Below are positions 16,509 to 23,018 of a DNA stretch of 64,000 nt, piece by piece. The stretch is from assembly GCA_023392595.1 (NCBI GenBank), contig JAEVYU010000039.1, forward strand, positions 1-64,000, written 5' to 3'. The DNA is from Bacillota bacterium. GTDB taxonomy: Bacteria; Bacillota; UBA4882; UBA8346. Within the stretch, counting starts at the first letter, position 1, and the number at the start of each line of letters is the position of its first letter. The position numbers and the translations under genes were made by a program. The notes beneath the pieces were generated by a model. It saw only the letters and a program-made list of their open reading frames with translations, made no database searches and was not told where the DNA came from.

Positions 16509-16997
16509 ATGAAGAAGTTTAGAATGTTTGTTTTTCTGGGATTGATCGGTGTTATCGCTTTTTCAACTTATGCGTTTGCTGCAAACTCCGCAACGCAAAC
16601 CGTAACTTTTAAGGTTGCGGAGATCGATTCCATTTCTACCAGCAGTGACCAAGTTTCATTAGTGATCAACAGTGCTACAGCCGGTTCCGATCTTTTGTCC
16701 GTGACGGACAATTCCACTACATATTCCATTACAACCAATGGAGAAAGCCGGAAAATAACCGGATCTCTCAGTGAGGATATGCCGGCCAATACCAGTTTGA
16801 TGATTAATTTAGCCGCTCCCAACGGCGCCAATAGTTTGGGCAATGTTTCCTTGAACAAGAATCCGCGGGATTTGGTGAATGGAATTCGTAGGATCGCTGC
16901 CGATAAAAAAGCAATTACCTATACTTTCACGGCATCGGTAGCCGCCGGTGTTATTAATGACACAACCCGAAAAGTAACACTTACCGTTGTAAATTGA
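16509..16997 (+). CDS. Secreted pilin-like protein 1
   Basis: A 162-residue exported protein with a signal peptide ending near AFA/AN, then an all-beta domain. Two close paralogues lie at 17232 and 22343; shared blocks include TYSITTN, RKITGSL, MPANTSL, NLAAPNGA and ITYTFTASVAAGV. The core has no cysteine. GAGG precedes ATG 16509; the in-frame TTG at 16503 is unlikely. It is a single-gene unit with a consensus promoter and its own terminator, so it is probably highly expressed. With the chaperone and usher-like genes downstream I infer a structural subunit of a surface fibre. I know no named family for it. Confidence 0.75.
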   Translation: MKKFRMFVFLGLIGVIAFSTYAFAANSATQTVTFKVAEIDSISTSSDQVSLVINSATAGSDLLSVTDNSTTYSITTNGESRKITGSLSEDMPANTSLMINLAAPNGANSLGNVSLNKNPRDLVNGIRRIAADKKAITYTFTASVAAGVINDTTRKVTLTVVN

Positions 16998-17016
16998 TTC
17001 CATCAGAAGTGGTCGG

Positions 17017-17040
17017 GGGTGGCTGCGGCTGCCCTTTTTT
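17017..17040 (+). terminator. Terminator of pilin-like gene 1
   Basis: A 7-bp stem (GGGTGGC with GCTGCCC, including G-U pairs) with a four-base loop, followed by six T. It isolates the first pilin-like gene from those downstream. Confidence 0.7.
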
Positions 17041-17095
17041 ATTACCTCGAATTGAAGTCTTTTTTCTCAGTGATATCCTATTTGGCAAAGGGTCT

Positions 17096-17202
17096 AGTAG
17101 AGCGTATCGTGAATAAATTGCAATCAGAAATTGGGAAGATACGCTCTACTTAAAGTAAAACGTTCACAATTCATTGAGTACTTATTTAGAGAACGTTTTA
17201 CT
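17096..17202. repeat. Double-hairpin palindromic element, copy 2
   Basis: Same structure as 13098-13202. Hairpin 1 arms are 17096-17108 and 17138-17150; hairpin 2 arms are 17154-17165 and 17191-17202. All four arms are identical to copy 1. By eye only about six substitutions and two single-base indels separate the copies, and these lie in the loops or the joint. It lies between the terminator of pilin-like gene 1 and the start of pilin-like gene 2, ending 30 bases before the latter. It is non-coding here. Confidence 0.85.
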
Positions 17203-17231
17203 AGTTTATTGATGCTGTAGGAGTAATTGGC

Positions 17232-17729
17232 ATGAAAAGGAAGAAGAACTTTAAAATCCTGATTTCGGTTGGCTTTATTTTAACCTGTGCCCTGACGGAA
17301 ATAACACTGGCAGCTTCGAGCGCCGTGCAAATCATTAATGTTCCCGTGGCTCCGATAACTACTTTTACAGTAAGTGGGAATCCGGCTGCCATGAAAATCA
17401 ATTCGGCTATCCCCGGTATCCAACCCACCGACGAGGTGAATGCTACGACCACCTATAGTATTTCCACCAATGAATCCAATAAAAAGATTACCGGCATGCT
17501 AAACAGCAACATGCCCGCCAATACTTATCTTAAAATCAGACTGGCCGCTCCCGGTGGGGCGGTGAGCTTAGGAGAGGTTGTTTTATCATCGAAACCGGCG
17601 GACCTGGTGACAGGGATATCGAAAGTCGCAGAATCCGGAAAAACGATCACCTATACTTTTTCAAGTACAGTGGCTGCCGGTATTGTTTCCTCGGGAATGC
17701 GCACGGTTATTCTTACGGTTACCAATTAA
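17232..17729 (+). CDS. Secreted pilin-like protein 2
   Basis: A 165-residue exported paralogue of the proteins at 16509 and 22343. The signal peptide covers residues 1-27 (ILISVGFILTCALTEITLAA). The beta-rich domain keeps the family blocks TYSISTN, KKITGML, MPANTYL, LAAPGGAVSLGEV, DLVTGISKVAESGKTITYTF and a final TVTN. TAGGAG is well placed before ATG 17232. It starts a run of four genes (17232-21986) with a second secreted protein, an Ig-like chaperone and a usher-like barrel. No clear promoter was seen between the repeat and this gene, so the repeat's hairpins lie in or near its leader. Probable fibre subunit. Confidence 0.75.
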   Translation: MKRKKNFKILISVGFILTCALTEITLAASSAVQIINVPVAPITTFTVSGNPAAMKINSAIPGIQPTDEVNATTTYSISTNESNKKITGMLNSNMPANTYLKIRLAAPGGAVSLGEVVLSSKPADLVTGISKVAESGKTITYTFSSTVAAGIVSSGMRTVILTVTN

Positions 17730-17790
17730 TATTTTTTTGGACAGCCTGTTTGTTGGATTTGAAAAAAGAACGGGCTGGAAGCGGGGGGCA

Positions 17791-18327
17791 ATGAAACAAA
17801 TACGGATGGGTAGAACCTTTACACCCAAGAACGCTGCCGGGAATTTCATGGCGACCATTTTGTGGGTTTTGATTCCGGTATTTTCTTTTCAGCCGGTATT
17901 TGGAGCGGAGCAACACAACATCATCGTGATGGGAGGATGGACCAACCCGGTTAATTCCGCCAATTTGGCTTCGGGAGCCGGTTCAAATCTGGTCAATACC
18001 TATCAAAGTGATGCCGGAGCCGCGACTCTATCCATCGTCGGCGGAAAAAAAGATGCGGTCTGGCAAGTTTATATCAACCGTTCGGAAATGAACTGGCCCT
18101 CTAGCTTCATGCTTTATGTCAGAAGAACGGGTCCGGGAGACGGAACCGAAGGGGTTACGGTGAGAGGCGGACTTTCCTTTCAAGTTGTGAATTCTGCAAA
18201 AACCCTCTTGTGCAGCGGTACCGGCAATGTGCGCTGTATTCCGATTCAGTACCAACTATCCGGAGTGTCACTGGCAACTGCTCCCAATCATTATGTAAGC
18301 GGTGTCGTTTATACCGTCATCCCGTAA
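17791..18327 (+). CDS. Secreted protein, possible minor subunit or tip adhesin
   Basis: A 178-residue protein. The signal sequence (about residues 10-40, ending near VFGAEQ) precedes a beta-rich domain with a single pair of cysteines close together (LLCSGTGNVRC). Segments such as DAVWQVYINRSEMNWPSS suggest an Ig or jelly-roll fold. It is unlike the three pilin paralogues. The start is ATG 17791 behind a GGGGGG tract; upstream in-frame residues from 17683 overlap the previous gene and lack a signal. By position between pilin-like and chaperone genes it may be a minor subunit or adhesin. Family not recognised; spore-coat-U/pilin-like domains are an alternative. Confidence 0.65.
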   Translation: MKQIRMGRTFTPKNAAGNFMATILWVLIPVFSFQPVFGAEQHNIIVMGGWTNPVNSANLASGAGSNLVNTYQSDAGAATLSIVGGKKDAVWQVYINRSEMNWPSSFMLYVRRTGPGDGTEGVTVRGGLSFQVVNSAKTLLCSGTGNVRCIPIQYQLSGVSLATAPNHYVSGVVYTVIP

Positions 18328-18348
18328 TGAATAAAGAAGGAGAATGGA

Positions 18349-19173
18349 ATGAAAAAGTCATTTCTTTGTTGGATATTCGTTTTAAGCTTGTCACTGCTAT
18401 TTTTGGGAGAGCATCAAAACGTTTTCGCCAGTGGCGATATAAAAGTTCTGGGTTCCTTAACCCAGGAAAAAGTAGTGGGCGGCGGAGAGAGCTACAATGG
18501 CGCGATTATCATCAAAAATGCCGGTGGCAGTCCCTGTAAGGTAAAGATTTATCAAACCGATTATTTGTTTTATGCCGACGGCAGTAATTCTTACGGTCTT
18601 CCCGGCAGTAACCCGTTGTCCAATGCCAAATGGGTCGCATTAAGCACCGCCTGGGTCACAGTTCCGGCAGGACAAACTGCCCCGGTAAACTATAGTGTTC
18701 AGGTCCCGAAAAATCCAGATCTTCGTGGAACTTATTGGAGTTTGATCATGGTGGAGCCGGTTGAAGCCGCCGGGGATAATCCCGGGGTGAAAGGTAAATA
18801 CGTTTTGGGACTCCAAACGAGCGTCCGGTATGGTGTTCAAATTATTACGGATATCAAAGATACCGGAACCCGTTCCATTGCGTTTTTAAATAAGAAAATC
18901 TCCGCTGAAAACGGGAATAAAGTATTTCAGTTCGATATCAAAAATACCGGAGAAAGATGGCTTAATCCAACGGTTCTGGTACAACTGTACAACAAAAACG
19001 GTAAATCCCTCGGCACATTCGGCAGTGAGAAAAAACGGATTTTTCCCACCTGTTCGGTAAGACATAAAATCCTGCTTCCGGATATTCCCAAAGGAGAATA
19101 TAAGGCAGTCGTTATTGTTGACAATGGGGATCAATACGTTTTTGGCGCTAATTATGAAATGATCATCCAATGA
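18349..19173 (+). CDS. Ig-like periplasmic chaperone candidate
   Basis: A 274-residue exported protein with signal peptide 1-27. Two Ig-like beta domains follow. The first carries the pattern YQTDYLFYADG, WVALSTAWVTVPAGQTAPV and GTYWSLIMVEPVEA, known from DUF916-like and fimbrial-chaperone-like proteins. The second covers about residues 185-270. There is no C-terminal membrane anchor, so it should be soluble between the membranes. AAGGAG precedes ATG 18349, and its TGA overlaps the start of the usher-like gene (ATGA). Order and coupling match chaperone-usher operons, hence the call. Sequence similarity to classical PapD chaperones is not obvious, so the role is inferred. Confidence 0.65.
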   Translation: MKKSFLCWIFVLSLSLLFLGEHQNVFASGDIKVLGSLTQEKVVGGGESYNGAIIIKNAGGSPCKVKIYQTDYLFYADGSNSYGLPGSNPLSNAKWVALSTAWVTVPAGQTAPVNYSVQVPKNPDLRGTYWSLIMVEPVEAAGDNPGVKGKYVLGLQTSVRYGVQIITDIKDTGTRSIAFLNKKISAENGNKVFQFDIKNTGERWLNPTVLVQLYNKNGKSLGTFGSEKKRIFPTCSVRHKILLPDIPKGEYKAVVIVDNGDQYVFGANYEMIIQ

Positions 19174-21986
19174 AAAAGTTCAAATTTTGTTTGTTCATCT
19201 TCTTTATACCCGTCTTGGTATGGAGCCCCTTTTGCCATAAAGTCCGGGCCGATGAGGGTCGGGATGTGGAAATCAAGCAAATTGCTCCGGAAAATTTGCA
19301 AATCGAGCCGGGCAAGGCTTTAACCCTGAGTTATCTGGTAATCAATCATACCCATTCCGCTCTGAATCTCAGGGAGGAATTGGTTTTACCTCCATACTGC
19401 CGTGTGCTCGTGCCTCCCACAGGCTTTCAAATCAAAGCCCATGACCAGCAGGTAAGATTAGTATCGATCGTTTTTTCCAACTCGGCCCTGGCCGGTTCCT
19501 ATTTAGTCCATTATTCCCTCACTGCAACCAATGCATCGGCGAAAACCTCCACCAATACGGTAACTGTTTCTCTCACTTCAGTCACCACGGTCAAATCTGT
19601 GGTTTTGGACAAACCGGGATTCGTGATAGCGGGTGAAGATTATGGGATAACGCTGCAATACCAAAATAACGGAAACGCGCCGCTGGATTTGGGTTTTCAG
19701 GTGAACAGTTCATTATCTTATTTTACTCAATACCTGCCACTGGAAATGGCTTTACAGCCGGGGGAATCCCGGGCCCTGGCGATCAAGGTAAAAACCGATG
19801 CCAAAATCAAAAGCAATGTTACGCACCTGCTTACCGTGAAGGCCTATGATAAAAACTCCGGGGTATCATTTGCAGAAGACACTATTGGGGTAGACATCGT
19901 ACCGACCATTAACGGCCGGTTTGATCCATTTCACCGGATACCGTCGGTTTTGCAAATCACCACTGGAATCGACGGCAATCATCCGGGGTACGGCTTGGAG
20001 TTTTCAGGGGGCGGAACTATCGATGACGCGGGAAACAACAGAGTACAGATGTACTTTTCGGCCTCCGATTTTACGGACCGATATCCGGAGAAAGGGATAC
20101 AACATTTTCAGCTTGGCCTATCCAATGATCAATATGATATCAATCTCGGTGATGCCGGCTTTGTTCTTTCACCCCTCACCAGACGCTGGGATGCGCTTTA
20201 TAATGTGAATTTCAATCTCACCAACCGAAATTCGAGGATGGGGCTGATTTATCCGGAAAAGAACAGGGATAATCCGGATGGAAAAGAAACCGGCTTGTAT
20301 TATCAATATCAACTGAATCCCAAGCTTCAGCTTCGGACCAATTTCTTAAATTCGGCTTACGACTTCCAAGATCAGGACGTTTTACAGGATAACCGGATTT
20401 ATAGTTTTCAGGCCGAAATAAAGCCCTTGGCCGATAATACGGTGAATTTGGAATATGCTTTTGATCATTCCGAAAACCAAGAGGATTCCCGGGGGAATGC
20501 TTATCATATCAATGTCCTTGGACAATTTTCCAATGTCTGGAGTTATTCGCTGGAAAAAACCTATGCAGCGCCGAACTTTTTCGGCAATTATCATGATACG
20601 GATTTAACAACATTGTCTGCTGCGTATTCTTTTCTCAACCGGTATCAAGCGTCCTTTTTCTACCATTCCTTCCGGGATAACCTCAATCTTAACCCCCAAT
20701 ATTCATCCCATGATGAATCCTATTACAATGCGATACTTTCCCATGATCTCAGTCCCGGGACTCAAATCTCATATGCTTTGAGCGGTTATCGCAGCAACAA
20801 CCGGCTGCCTTCTCCGGGGGAAGCTTATGAAGCAATGACGTTCAAACTCGGGGTCCAGAAACTTTTTTCAAAGTGGCGCTTTGGCGCCTCCGTTTTGGGA
20901 GGAGAGTATGATGATCAAGGGGATGATGCCGAAGACCGGGATATTAGCATTTATGGCTTCAATATCAATTATTCACCCAGCCCGGGGCGAAGTTATTTGT
21001 TATATGCCAACATTGGAAATCATAGCTTTCCCTTATTGTTGGATTCCAACAATAACGTTGGCGTCATGGCCGATTTACGGGTTACCAATCATTTGGGCTT
21101 CAATTTTCAATATCAAAGAAGTAACTTCCGATGGGAACCCGATTTGGAACGGGATTACTTGATAGGGAATGTACGTTATACTTATCAGCAATTTTCCTGG
21201 AGTTTAAAGCTCTCTCAAATATCAACTTCGAATGACAGGGATTTTGAAGGCTCTTTACTGGTAACTTATACTCTGCCGGTGAATATACCGGTCAGTCAAA
21301 GGACCGATTTGTGCGTTTTAAACGGTAAGGTATTTGACGCTGCCCGGAAGGATCATCCTCCGCTCAAAAAAGTGATTTTATTGATCAATGGAGTCGAAGT
21401 TGTCACCGATGAACGGGGAGAGTTTACTTATACCGCCAGAAACCCCGGAAACTATACAATCCTGATGGATAAAACTTTTATCGGGTTCGATCGGGTACCC
21501 GTTCAACCATTGCCTCTGGTTGTGGAATTGAAAAAAGGCGAAGTGAACAAAATTGAGATTGGAATGGTTCAGGCCGCTAAGATTCAGGGAAAATCGCTGT
21601 TGGTAACGGCAAAACCCAAAGAAAACAGTGACGGACTATACGTAACAGGCAACAACCTATATAGGGCAAAGGAAAGCCCAAATGCCGGGAATGGGTCCGG
21701 TGAATGGAACGAAGAAAAACCTCTGGCGAATGTCCTCATTGAGTTAACAGACGGTTTGGAAACTTTTCAACAGGTTACCGGTGAAAACGGGGAATTTATT
21801 TTTTCAGGGATGCGGCCCGGCAAGTGGAAGATCAAGGCTTATGATGAAGGGTTATTGGAAAATTGCAGTTTTGAAAATAATGAATTCGAATTGGATTTAC
21901 AACCGGGGCAAACTGAAGAAATCGTCTTTAAAGCCGTTCCTGTCATCCGGAAAATTCAAATCATCGAGGAAGGCGTGATTCGATGA
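19170..21986 (+). CDS. Usher-like outer-membrane beta-barrel protein
   Basis: A 938-residue protein. The signal peptide is about 1-27. Two Ig/NEW3-like domains (about 30-125 and 135-255) follow. A long stretch of alternating aromatic/polar strands (about 265-715) then reads as an outer-membrane barrel, for example YRASFFY-like and NFQYQRSNFRW strands. Two carboxypeptidase-regulatory-like beta domains sit at the C-terminus (about 722-800 with TDERGEFTYTARNPGNYTIL, and 850-930 with GENGEFIFSGMRPGKWKIKA). It is translationally coupled to the chaperone-like gene. I infer the export pore of a surface fibre in a diderm Firmicute. Domain order differs from Proteobacterial FimD-type ushers, so this is an analogue or a distant relative. 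Confidence 0.65.
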   Translation: MKKFKFCLFIFFIPVLVWSPFCHKVRADEGRDVEIKQIAPENLQIEPGKALTLSYLVINHTHSALNLREELVLPPYCRVLVPPTGFQIKAHDQQVRLVSIVFSNSALAGSYLVHYSLTATNASAKTSTNTVTVSLTSVTTVKSVVLDKPGFVIAGEDYGITLQYQNNGNAPLDLGFQVNSSLSYFTQYLPLEMALQPGESRALAIKVKTDAKIKSNVTHLLTVKAYDKNSGVSFAEDTIGVDIVPTINGRFDPFHRIPSVLQITTGIDGNHPGYGLEFSGGGTIDDAGNNRVQMYFSASDFTDRYPEKGIQHFQLGLSNDQYDINLGDAGFVLSPLTRRWDALYNVNFNLTNRNSRMGLIYPEKNRDNPDGKETGLYYQYQLNPKLQLRTNFLNSAYDFQDQDVLQDNRIYSFQAEIKPLADNTVNLEYAFDHSENQEDSRGNAYHINVLGQFSNVWSYSLEKTYAAPNFFGNYHDTDLTTLSAAYSFLNRYQASFFYHSFRDNLNLNPQYSSHDESYYNAILSHDLSPGTQISYALSGYRSNNRLPSPGEAYEAMTFKLGVQKLFSKWRFGASVLGGEYDDQGDDAEDRDISIYGFNINYSPSPGRSYLLYANIGNHSFPLLLDSNNNVGVMADLRVTNHLGFNFQYQRSNFRWEPDLERDYLIGNVRYTYQQFSWSLKLSQISTSNDRDFEGSLLVTYTLPVNIPVSQRTDLCVLNGKVFDAARKDHPPLKKVILLINGVEVVTDERGEFTYTARNPGNYTILMDKTFIGFDRVPVQPLPLVVELKKGEVNKIEIGMVQAAKIQGKSLLVTAKPKENSDGLYVTGNNLYRAKESPNAGNGSGEWNEEKPLANVLIELTDGLETFQQVTGENGEFIFSGMRPGKWKIKAYDEGLLENCSFENNEFELDLQPGQTEEIVFKAVPVIRKIQIIEEGVIR

Positions 21987-22007
21987 AAAAAGCAGCAATG
22001 GTCAATC

Positions 22008-22035
22008 TTGCTTAAATTCCATAAAGTGATATAAT
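22008..22035 (+). promoter_or_regulatory. Sigma-A promoter of the riboswitch leader
   Basis: TTGCTT (22008-22013), a 16-bp spacer and TATAAT (22030-22035). The start would fall near 22042, about 12 bases before the first riboswitch. The pilin gene at 22343 therefore has a separate, RNA-regulated transcript of about 300 leader bases. Confidence 0.6.
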
Positions 22036-22053
22036 AAATTAACAATTATTAAA

Positions 22054-22172
22054 AACTTGTTCGATAATGGCAAATCCAGTGAAAGCTGGAGACGCAAAAC
22101 TGCGGGTCTAAAGTGGAACGAATGGGCAACATTCGTTAAACCATATGACAGCCGGGTCGCCGAAGATAAGTT
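22054..22172 (+). ncRNA. Cyclic-di-GMP-I (GEMM) riboswitch, first of tandem pair
   Basis: The conserved GEMM core is present: ATAATGGCAAATCC, then a CCAG-T-GAAA-G-CTGG hairpin with a GNRA-type loop, GGAGACGCAAA, a second helix region, and the closing AGCCGGGTCGCCGA. Outer strands AACTT (22054-22058) and AAGTT (22168-22172) can pair as P1. The base just before CAAA is G, as in c-di-GMP binders; cGAMP-preferring GEMM-Ib RNAs have A there. A T-rich run follows P1 (22171-22180), so transcription termination is a possible output. Confidence 0.9.
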
Positions 22173-22204
22173 TTTTTATTTTCACCATCACGGCAGTATC
22201 GACA

Positions 22205-22321
22205 ATTTATCCGATAATGGCAAATCCAGTGAAAGCTGGAGACGCAAAACCCACGGGCCTAAGGTGGAACGAGTGCGCAACATTCGTGAAAGCTATTGGC
22301 AGCCGGGTCGCCGAAATAAAT
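22205..22321 (+). ncRNA. Cyclic-di-GMP-I (GEMM) riboswitch, second of tandem pair
   Basis: A near copy of the first element, identical through ATAATGGCAAATCC, the GAAA hairpin and GGAGACGCAAA, and diverging in the second helix. P1 pairs ATTTAT (22205-22210) with ATAAAT (22316-22321). It ends only about 10 bases before the GGTGGA ribosome binding site of the pilin-like gene at 22343, which favours translational control. Tandem arrangement can sharpen or digitise the response to c-di-GMP. Confidence 0.9.
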
Positions 22322-22342
22322 GATCAGGTATGGTGGAAAATA

Positions 22343-22828
22343 ATGAAAAATGGATTCATGGTTTTAACAATGGTGTTCTTTGTGGCAAGTACCTGGAGCC
22401 TCGCTGCGGCGAACGGCAATATTTCGCAGACCGTTACCTTTAGCATACAGGCGGTCAATGAGATTGCGCTTGCCGGCGATTTGAACATCACCCATGAAAA
22501 GACAGTGACCGTCCACTCGCAAACCGTTAAAATCATTGATGCAACTTCTACTTATCGAATCACCACCAATGAGGAACATAAAAAAATAACCGGAGTCTTA
22601 AATACCGCACTGCCGAAAGATTCCGACCTTTTGATTTCCTTAGAGGCGCCTTCGGGAGCGTTGAGTGCTGGTGGAGTTTTTTTAAAAAGCACTCCGGTTG
22701 ATTTGGTGACCGGTGTGTCAAAAGTCGCGGAATCGCAAAAGATGATTCGTTATACCTATACGACTCCGGCGGATGTCCAAATCGAGGCTCCGTTATCGCA
22801 AATGATTACCTTAACGATTACCAATTGA
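22343..22828 (+). CDS. Secreted pilin-like protein 3, riboswitch-controlled
   Basis: A 161-residue paralogue of the proteins at 16509 and 17232. Its signal peptide (FMVLTMVFFVASTWSLAAAN) is followed by the same beta domain (TYRITTN, HKKITGVL, LEAPSGALSAGGV, DLVTGVSKVAESQKMIRYTY, final TITN). GGTGGA precedes ATG 22343; upstream codons fall in the riboswitch. It is the only gene between the tandem c-di-GMP riboswitches and a strong terminator, so the second messenger controls this subunit specifically. I infer an alternative fibre subunit switched with lifestyle (attachment versus motility). Confidence 0.78.
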   Translation: MKNGFMVLTMVFFVASTWSLAAANGNISQTVTFSIQAVNEIALAGDLNITHEKTVTVHSQTVKIIDATSTYRITTNEEHKKITGVLNTALPKDSDLLISLEAPSGALSAGGVFLKSTPVDLVTGVSKVAESQKMIRYTYTTPADVQIEAPLSQMITLTITN

Positions 22829-22852
22829 TAGTAACCTTGATTCATTCGATAA

Positions 22853-22886
22853 AAAGAGAGGCTAAGCTAAAAGCCTTTCTTTTTTT
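22853..22886 (+). terminator. Terminator of pilin-like gene 3
   Basis: An 11-bp stem (AAAGAGAGGCT with AGCCTTTCTTT, one G-U) and a short loop, ending in a long T run. Confidence 0.85.
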
Positions 22887-23018
22887 GTGTCCTGATTGCA
22901 CAAATTTAACTTTCGTTAACACATATCCAGTGAATTCAAAAAGGATATTGACTTCGAATGATAAATACTTAAAATGGATTGAAAATGCAGAACTTTAAAT
23001 TGGGAAGAAAATTCCGGG

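Noticed and set aside
21983..22015. Ten-codon mini-frame overlapping the usher-like stop (ATGA)
   Set aside because: It overlaps the -35 of the riboswitch promoter; too short to support, though a truncated gene start is possible.
22054..22321. 3',3'-cGAMP specificity (GEMM-Ib)
   Set aside because: The base before CAAA is G in both copies, whereas cGAMP-preferring forms have A.
22057..22323. 88-codon frame over the riboswitch region
   Set aside because: Explained by two repeated GEMM aptamers; the apparent protein repeat is RNA structure.
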